Assembly: GCA_905204635.1 (NCBI GenBank)
Contig: CAJLAN010000049.1
Coordinates: forward strand, 1 to 9,342
From: an uncultured Collinsella sp.
Lineage (GTDB): Bacteria > Actinomycetota > Coriobacteriia > Coriobacteriales > Coriobacteriaceae
DNA: 9,342 nucleotides
Direction of reading: 5' to 3'
Shown: positions 5,855-9,342 of the stretch, piece after piece
Numbering within the stretch: position 1 is the stretch's first letter
Layout: each line of letters begins with the position of its first letter
The notes under the pieces: generated by a model
Databases searched by the model: none
Seen by the model: the letters and a program-made list of their open reading frames with translations, nothing else
Told to the model about the DNA's origin: nothing
Program-made: the position numbers and the translations under genes

Positions 5855-6631
5855 CTATTGCATCGGGTCGGACAGGACCCGTTCGATCTCTGATGCGGGA
5901 AGCGCGCCTTGGCGCAGGATCTGGAGCTCGCCGTGCTGAAACGACACGATGGTTGAGGCGTCGCGACACGGGGTCTCACCGGCGTCGACGGCCACATCGA
6001 CCCCCTCCAGGATGCGCTCCTCCACCGTGACAAAACTTGCCGGCGCGGGCGCGCCATGCGTGTTGGCGCTGGTGCAGGCAAGAGGGCTGCCGCAGGCGCG
6101 GATGAGCGCTTGCACCACGGGCGAGGCCGAAGCGCGAAGTGCCACCGTGTCGTCGGCGGCGCGCATAAAGGTCGGCACGCAGGGGGCCGCCTTGACCACG
6201 ATAGTCAGGGCGCCCGGCCAGCATCGTCGCGCGAGTACGCGGGCATCTTCCGGGATATCCACGCCATAGCGGCCGAGTGCTTCGACGCCATCGACCAGCC
6301 AAGCGACGGTTTGCGTGAGTTCACGTTGCTTGAGAGTGAAGATACGGCGATAGCCGGTGCCGAGCGCAGGGACTGCGGCGCCGTTGACGGCAGCCTGCGG
6401 ATCGCGCGGCCACGATGGGAATTCACTTGTATCTTGAGGCACGGCGTCCGAGAAGGCGTTGACTGCCACGGCGACACCATAGACGGTCTCGGTCGGGATC
6501 AGGGCCAAGCCGCCACAGCGGAGTACCTCGGCCGTACGCTCAACGGCGAGCCGATGCGGCTCCCGCGCGCTCCCTCGAATACCCGATAGACCGTCTGCAT
6601 GTGTATGCCAGCCCCTTACGCTCTGGTGCAA
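5855..6631 (-). CDS. Sua5/YrdC-family threonylcarbamoyl-AMP synthase (5' end uncertain, probable frameshift)
   Basis: The family makes threonylcarbamoyl-AMP from threonine, bicarbonate and ATP for the t6A37 modification of tRNA. In the 258-residue frame the visible motifs are TETVYG (47-52), KQR (101-103), WPGALTIV (138-145), ACTSANTHG (185-193) and DAGETPCRDASTIV (216-229). The protein lacks the extra C-terminal Sua5 domain, so it is the short YrdC/YwlC type. About 30 extra residues lie between TETVYG and KQR, where E. coli YrdC has about 17 in all. The only in-frame start is a TTG at 6629-6631 with no SD, and its first 20 residues fit nothing. An ATG at 6598-6600 in another frame, with AAGGGG upstream, encodes MQTVYRVFEGAR and then needs a shift near 6564-6570 to join this frame. 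The gene may therefore be frameshifted. The link to glpK is 13 nt. Function is firm; the start is not. Confidence 0.85.
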   Translation of the reverse strand: MHQSVRGWHTHADGLSGIRGSAREPHRLAVERTAEVLRCGGLALIPTETVYGVAVAVNAFSDAVPQDTSEFPSWPRDPQAAVNGAAVPALGTGYRRIFTLKQRELTQTVAWLVDGVEALGRYGVDIPEDARVLARRCWPGALTIVVKAAPCVPTFMRAADDTVALRASASPVVQALIRACGSPLACTSANTHGAPAPASFVTVEERILEGVDVAVDAGETPCRDASTIVSFQHGELQILRQGALPASEIERVLSDPMQ

Positions 6632-6748
6632 GTTTGTTTACTGTGGGGCATTCTCGCACGAAACGTTCAACCTATTTGCCCAGAGCGCATGTTGGTTTGG
6701 TGAGCGGCTCGAGTAGTCGGTGAAAGTGAGGGGGTTAATTGAAGATTT

Positions 6749-7051
6749 TTAGCGCGCAAGCGTAACGGTACGATCGGGAAACTCGATGCTTGCAACCAGT
6801 TTTCCGCCGAGGCTCTCTGCGTACCTGCTCAGCGTGTCGAGCCTCATCGAACCCAACTCCCCACGCTCGAGCTCGGATACACGTTTTTGAGAAACGCCCA
6901 TCGACTGGGCGACCGACGCCTGTGTTAGATCTTTTAACCTGCGAATCTGAGCAAGCTTATAGGCTTCGATACGATCGCGAGTCCTCTCCTGCTCGGCGGT
7001 AATGGAGTCGCGTGTTATCCCGCGAGATTCCATATACTCATGCAGTTCCAT
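6749..7051 (-). CDS. XRE-family HTH antitoxin, HigA-like
   Basis: The 100-residue product has a Cro/C1-type helix-turn-helix at about 34-76. The core LTQASVAQSMGVSQKRVSE (42-60) is followed by LERGELGSMRLDTLSRY, the classic XRE pattern of helix 2, recognition helix and following helix. It is preceded by a charged 33-residue N-terminal part. It starts at ATG 7049-7051 inside the last codons of the toxin gene (14-nt overlap). AAGGAGG 10 nt upstream lies within the toxin coding sequence. Toxin-before-antitoxin order with an overlap is the HigBA arrangement. The likely roles are neutralising the toxin and repressing the shared promoter through the palindrome at 7443-7457. It could in principle be a plain regulator, but the neighbour argues for an antitoxin. 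Confidence 0.85.
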   Translation of the reverse strand: MELHEYMESRGITRDSITAEQERTRDRIEAYKLAQIRRLKDLTQASVAQSMGVSQKRVSELERGELGSMRLDTLSRYAESLGGKLVASIEFPDRTVTLAR

Positions 7052-7433
7052 CTCGATCGAGCCTCCTTACGTGGCGACGGTATATTTGCTCGGCCCTTGG
7101 AATGTTGATCGCATACCAACCGTTCCATTTTGCCCTTGACGATCCCGCTCGCGACTTATCACCCGCCAATAGCAATACCGCCTGGCGCTTGGGGTCAAAG
7201 GCGAAGAGGATGCGAATCACCTGCCCACCACACGACGTCACTCTCAGCTCCTTTAAATGATGAAGCTTCGAGCCCTTTACGCGGTCAACCAGCGGACGAC
7301 CAAGGCTGGGACCTTCCTTCTCGAGCACCAAAAGGTCTGCATAAATCTGCTTCAGCGTAGCTTCATCCTGCTCATCAAGCCAAGGTTCAATGTAATCAAG
7401 CACGATACGGTACCGATGCAGCTGATTTGACAT
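7038..7433 (-). CDS. RelE/HigB-type toxin (phage Gp49-like family)
   Basis: The 131-residue product fits the RelE/ParE superfamily of ribosome-dependent mRNA interferases, Gp49-like branch. Its signature runs GPSLGRPLVDRVKGSKLHHL (41-60), then KELRVTSCGG, then QVIRILFAFDPKRQAVLLLAGDK (71-93). This matches the family pattern of LGRP-LVD, HxLKELR, a beta strand with IRILFAFD, and LLxGDK. A C-terminal WYAINIPRAEQIYRRHV (106-122) matches the actinobacterial versions. The start at ATG 7431-7433 is supported by AAGGAG 6 nt upstream. The coding sequence overlaps the antitoxin by 14 nt. GC content is visibly lower than in prmC and glpK, consistent with acquisition by transfer. Catalytic residues in this family vary, so the exact cleavage activity cannot be read here. 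It appears intact. Confidence 0.85.
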   Translation of the reverse strand: MSNQLHRYRIVLDYIEPWLDEQDEATLKQIYADLLVLEKEGPSLGRPLVDRVKGSKLHHLKELRVTSCGGQVIRILFAFDPKRQAVLLLAGDKSRAGSSRAKWNGWYAINIPRAEQIYRRHVRRLDRDGTA

Positions 7434-7442
7434 ACCTTTCTC

Positions 7443-7475
7443 CTTCTATAGTAGAAGTTTTACGGTATATTGCAA
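7443..7475 (-). promoter_or_regulatory. Promoter and palindromic operator of the toxin-antitoxin pair
   Basis: On the minus strand a -35-like TTGCAA (7470-7475) and a -10-like TACTAT (7448-7453) are separated by 16 nt. A perfect inverted repeat, CTTCTA (7443-7448) and TAGAAG (7452-7457) with a 3-nt centre, covers the -10 element. It ends just before the toxin SD. An HTH antitoxin bound there would block its own promoter, the usual autoregulation in this class. The hexamers are only moderate matches. Confidence 0.5.
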
Positions 7476-7481
7476 GGACAA

Positions 7482-7493
7482 ATTTGCGCAAAT
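7482..7493. promoter_or_regulatory. 12-bp perfect palindrome between prmC and the toxin gene
   Basis: ATTTGCGCAAAT is its own reverse complement. With a two-base bulge, the symmetry extends to GACA on one side and TGTC on the other. It lies 15 nt after the prmC stop and just upstream of the toxin promoter, so it could be a second operator or a weak 3' hairpin of prmC. No T tract follows on the minus strand. Confidence 0.35.
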
Positions 7494-7508
7494 GTCTATT
7501 TATTCAGC

Positions 7509-8774
7509 TTAAATACGCTGTTTGGGCTCGGTGACGATGGCTCGAACGATGCGGGGACGATCGGTGAGGTCGTGGACGATACGCACGTCCGAAAGGCCTG
7601 CCTGGCGACAGAGCTCGGCCGCGGCATCGAGGGCGCCCTCGTAGAGCTCGCAGGCAAACAGGCCGCCGGCGCGCAGCATGTAAGGCGCCGCATTGAGCAG
7701 GCGGCGGAAGATGTCCAGGCCGTCGGCACCGCCCTCGAGCGCCAAGTCGGGCTCAAAGTCCTTGACCTCGTGCGGCAGCGAGCGCATGACGCCGGTCGGG
7801 ATGTAGGGCGGGTTGGAAACGAGCACGTCGAAGGTGCCCCACTCTTCGCGGGGAATGGAGCTCACCAGGTTGGTGAGACTAAAGGCAACCTCATCTGCCG
7901 TGAGGCCGAGCGCGTCGCGGTTTTTGGTGGCCAGATCGATGGCGCGCGGCTCGATATCGGTGGCGGTGCAGGTAACGTGGCCGCGGCGCTCCCAGGCAAG
8001 GGAGAGCGAGATGCAACCCGTGCCGCAGCCGACCTCGAGAACGCGGGCGATACGGGGCTCGGCTGGGGCAGGCGCAGCGGCATCCTGAGCCGAAGCCGTC
8101 TCCTGGCCGGCACCCTCGATGGCGATGCCGTATTCGTCGAGCTCGGGCTCGGGGGTTTCCATGGCCTCTGCTTCTGCCGCTTCGGCTTCTGCTGCCTGCG
8201 CGGCGGCTTCCTCGGCCTCGCGGTCGGCCAGTTCCTCGGCATAGGCACGGCTGCCCAGTACATCGCCGCCTAGCGCCGCCTCATCGGCAGCCGTCAGGTT
8301 AGCGGCACGGCGCTCGGCGGTCGCCCGTTCGTCTGCCAGCGCGGCCTCGGCCTTGCGTGCCTCCTCGACCTCATCGTTCCAAGGCAGCTCAACACGCTGA
8401 CGGGCAGCAGCCTCGGGGCTCAGCACCTCGGCATCCAGATAATTGAGGACTTCCTCGACGAGCATCTCGGTCTCGGGGCGCGGAATGAGCACACCGGGGG
8501 CGCACGCGACGTCGATCATGCGAAACTGCGTGCTGCCCGTGATGTATTGCAGCGGCTCGCCCTTAGCGCGGCGGACAACGGCCGCATGCATGGTCTCGAG
8601 CTGGGCCGCGTTAAGCGTCTCGTCCATACGCATATATAGGTCAATGCGCGCCAGGCCCGTGGCGGCGCACAGCAGCCACTCGGCAGAAAGACGGGGGTGC
8701 TCCTCGCCGCGCTCGGCCAGGTACTCCTTGGTCCACTCGAGACAACGCTTGATGGTCCAGATCTCGTTTGCCAT
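7509..8774 (-). CDS. prmC: Release-factor glutamine N5-methyltransferase with a large acidic insertion
   Basis: PrmC (HemK) methylates the Gln of the GGQ motif in RF1/RF2 using S-adenosylmethionine. The 421-residue product has the helical N-terminal domain (about 1-85), with GEPLQYITGSTQF at 72-84. This is followed by PGVLIPRPETEMLVE (93-107) and the methyltransferase domain: the SAM motif EVGCGTGCISLSLA (247-260), the TATDIEPRAI region (270-279), catalytic NPPY (321-324), and a normal C-terminus. E. coli PrmC is 277 residues. The excess is one block, about 118-240, rich in Ala and Glu, inserted between PRPETE and motif I. The ATG at 8772-8774 is chosen because GGGGAGG lies 5 nt upstream and the N-terminus matches the family; an extension to 8849 would run through the predicted promoter. 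It is the first gene after a long repeat region, and prfA is not next to it. Family identity is secure. Confidence 0.94.
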   Translation of the reverse strand: MANEIWTIKRCLEWTKEYLAERGEEHPRLSAEWLLCAATGLARIDLYMRMDETLNAAQLETMHAAVVRRAKGEPLQYITGSTQFRMIDVACAPGVLIPRPETEMLVEEVLNYLDAEVLSPEAAARQRVELPWNDEVEEARKAEAALADERATAERRAANLTAADEAALGGDVLGSRAYAEELADREAEEAAAQAAEAEAAEAEAMETPEPELDEYGIAIEGAGQETASAQDAAAPAPAEPRIARVLEVGCGTGCISLSLAWERRGHVTCTATDIEPRAIDLATKNRDALGLTADEVAFSLTNLVSSIPREEWGTFDVLVSNPPYIPTGVMRSLPHEVKDFEPDLALEGGADGLDIFRRLLNAAPYMLRAGGLFACELYEGALDAAAELCRQAGLSDVRIVHDLTDRPRIVRAIVTEPKQRI

Positions 8775-8822
8775 GGGGCCCTCCCCTCTTAAGCGCCGGA
8801 CGGCGCGCGAATGTCGGAGCAG

Positions 8823-8849
8823 ATTGTACGCGAGGCCAGCGCATGGCAA
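8823..8849 (-). promoter_or_regulatory. Candidate promoter of prmC
   Basis: The minus strand shows TTGCCA (8844-8849, five of six consensus bases), a 15-nt spacer and TACAAT (8823-8828), the same -10 hexamer as proposed for the atp operon. Transcription would begin near 8815, giving a leader of about 40 nt. That leader contains a small GC hairpin (GCGCC 8793-8797 with GGCGC 8802-8806) before the SD. The spacer is short, which lowers confidence. Confidence 0.45.
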
Positions 8850-9150
8850 GGGGCGATTGAAGGCGATTATCGAGAATCAGCCTAGAATTTTGCTTGGAAC
8901 CTGCCTAAAATGTTCATTCGTCGACGTCTAAATCTGCATTCGTCAAGCTTTTGGCAAGGTTGCCCAAAACTGACCAATATCTAACCAAGAACTTGCCACA
9001 TCGCTTGACGCACGACCCATCAAAAATCGCCCCGCGACTTCTTGGACGATTTTTTGAGCATTATTTTGGTAATCGACCGACGCTTTAAGCAGGTAAATGG
9101 CCCATAGGCTACCAAGTCAGCCCAAATAAACCAACATAGCAATTTCCCAA
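8850..9150. other. Gene-free, AT-richer intergenic region with small palindromes
   Basis: No supported coding sequence is visible. The stretch is less GC-rich than the genes. It contains an imperfect hairpin at 8949-8969 (TTTTGGCAA against TTGCCCAAAA) and a direct repeat CATTCGTC at 8915-8922 and 8937-8944. A longer AT-rich hairpin lies at 9020-9057 and is listed separately. No tRNA, CRISPR or rRNA signature is seen. Together with the large inverted repeat to its right, this looks like repeat-derived non-coding DNA rather than a decayed gene. Confidence 0.5.
9020..9057 (+). terminator. AT-rich hairpin followed by T run, possible terminator
   Basis: TCAAAAATCG at 9020-9029 pairs with CGATTTTTTGA at 9047-9057 with a single bulged T, around a 17-nt loop. 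Read on the plus strand, the descending arm provides six T residues. It could terminate transcription entering from the left on the plus strand, although no plus-strand gene is present in the window. It may simply be part of the neighbouring repeat. Confidence 0.35.
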
Positions 9151-9238
9151 AATGATCCGTAGGGGACGGAGGAAAACGGATCACTGGCACCGCATCGATG
9201 CAGAATGATCCGTTTTCCTCCGTCCCCAAGGGATCATT
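9151..9238. repeat. Large near-perfect inverted repeat (33-bp arms), MITE/REP-like
   Basis: The left arm at 9151-9183 and right arm at 9206-9238 are reverse complements over 33 positions with two mismatches. The inner 22 positions (GGGGACGGAGGAAAACGGAT plus CA) and the outer 8 (AATGATCC) match exactly. The 22-nt centre contains a perfect 10-bp palindrome, GCATCGATGC (9192-9201). The whole can fold as one very stable hairpin in either strand. No transposase is nearby and no target-site duplication is evident. I recall similar GGGGACGGAGGAAAACGG sequences between genes of Collinsella-type genomes, but cannot verify this here. A non-autonomous mobile palindrome (MITE or REP/BIME type) is the best inference. 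Confidence 0.75.
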
Positions 9239-9342
9239 CAAGTGCCAACCAAGATAACGCCGATGTCCTGACAATGCCAGCGAGCGGGTCGCATTTGAGA
9301 CAAGGTGACGTGAAACGAAAGGGCGCTGACCTTCTGGTCGCG
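9239..9342. other. Non-coding flank of the inverted repeat, probably part of a dispersed repeat
   Basis: No gene is supported here. All three minus-strand frames can be read for part of the stretch. One gives an open reading ending PLAGIVRTSALSWLALE and then a stop at the edge of the inverted repeat. I have an unverified recollection of such peptide tails at the ends of predicted proteins in related genomes. If right, this is a dispersed intergenic repeat that often contributes spurious C-termini, not a gene. Confidence 0.35.

Noticed and set aside
6619..6687. 8-bp inverted repeat CGCTCTGG / CCAGAGCG between the antitoxin and sua5
   Set aside because: The arms are 53 nt apart and short. With no T tract or promoter geometry this is compatible with chance.
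7470..8273. 267-residue plus-strand ORF opposite prmC
   Set aside because: It is antisense to the conserved methyltransferase motifs; its Gly/Ala-rich translation has no recognisable domain.
8775..8849. Upstream extension of prmC by 25 residues
   Set aside because: The extension would overlap the predicted -10 element, has no SD, and the ATG at 8772-8774 has an excellent one.
9020..9274. 84-residue minus-strand ORF spanning the inverted repeat
   Set aside because: It starts at a TTG with no SD and runs straight through both arms of the palindrome and the AT-rich hairpin. It shows no family motif and is best explained as open frame in repeat DNA.
8775..9342. Possible CRISPR array, tRNA or small phage remnant in the gene-free right end
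   Set aside because: There are no regularly spaced direct repeats, no cloverleaf with a TTCRANY-type arm, and no integrase or phage motif in any frame.

Overview
The window looks like chromosomal DNA from a GC-rich actinobacterium of the class Coriobacteriia, most likely Collinsella or a close relative. The grounds are the high GC content by eye, the actinobacterial form of the ATP synthase c subunit loop (ARQPE followed by VQGRVFT), the acidic Ala/Glu-rich proteins and the type of intergenic repeat. The genus is an inference; no 16S or other marker is present. Every gene I can support lies on the minus strand, so transcription runs from high to low coordinates.

In transcription order: (1) 8775-9342 is a gene-free, palindrome-rich intergenic region with an 88-bp inverted repeat (33-bp arms). 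(2) prmC (7509-8774) encodes the release-factor glutamine methyltransferase, with an unusual acidic insertion of about 120 residues. (3) A HigBA/RelE-type toxin-antitoxin pair (7038-7433 and 6749-7051) has its own predicted promoter and a palindromic operator. (4) A Sua5/YrdC threonylcarbamoyl-AMP synthase gene (5855-6631) has a 5' end that looks frameshifted. (5) glpK (4300-5841) follows 13 nt downstream. (6) upp (3529-4176) encodes uracil phosphoribosyltransferase and is followed by a perfect GC-rich hairpin. (7) The F1Fo ATP synthase operon runs atpI-like, atpB, atpE, atpF, atpH, atpA; atpA is cut by the left edge.

The order prmC - sua5 - (other genes) - upp - atp resembles a synteny block known from Bacillus and other Gram-positives, where prfA normally precedes prmC. 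Against that background the toxin-antitoxin pair, with visibly lower GC, looks like an insertion between prmC and sua5, and the repeat region sits where prfA might be expected. PrmC and Sua5 serve translation (release-factor methylation and tRNA t6A37 synthesis). GlpK and Upp serve glycerol use and pyrimidine salvage. The atp genes form a tightly packed operon whose only long internal gap lies just before atpE, the gene for the multicopy c subunit.

I see no convincing wholly new multi-gene system. The items most worth a second look are the PrmC insertion, the probable sua5 frameshift at a CG repeat, the large inverted repeat with its flanking repeat-like sequence, and the toxin-antitoxin insertion.
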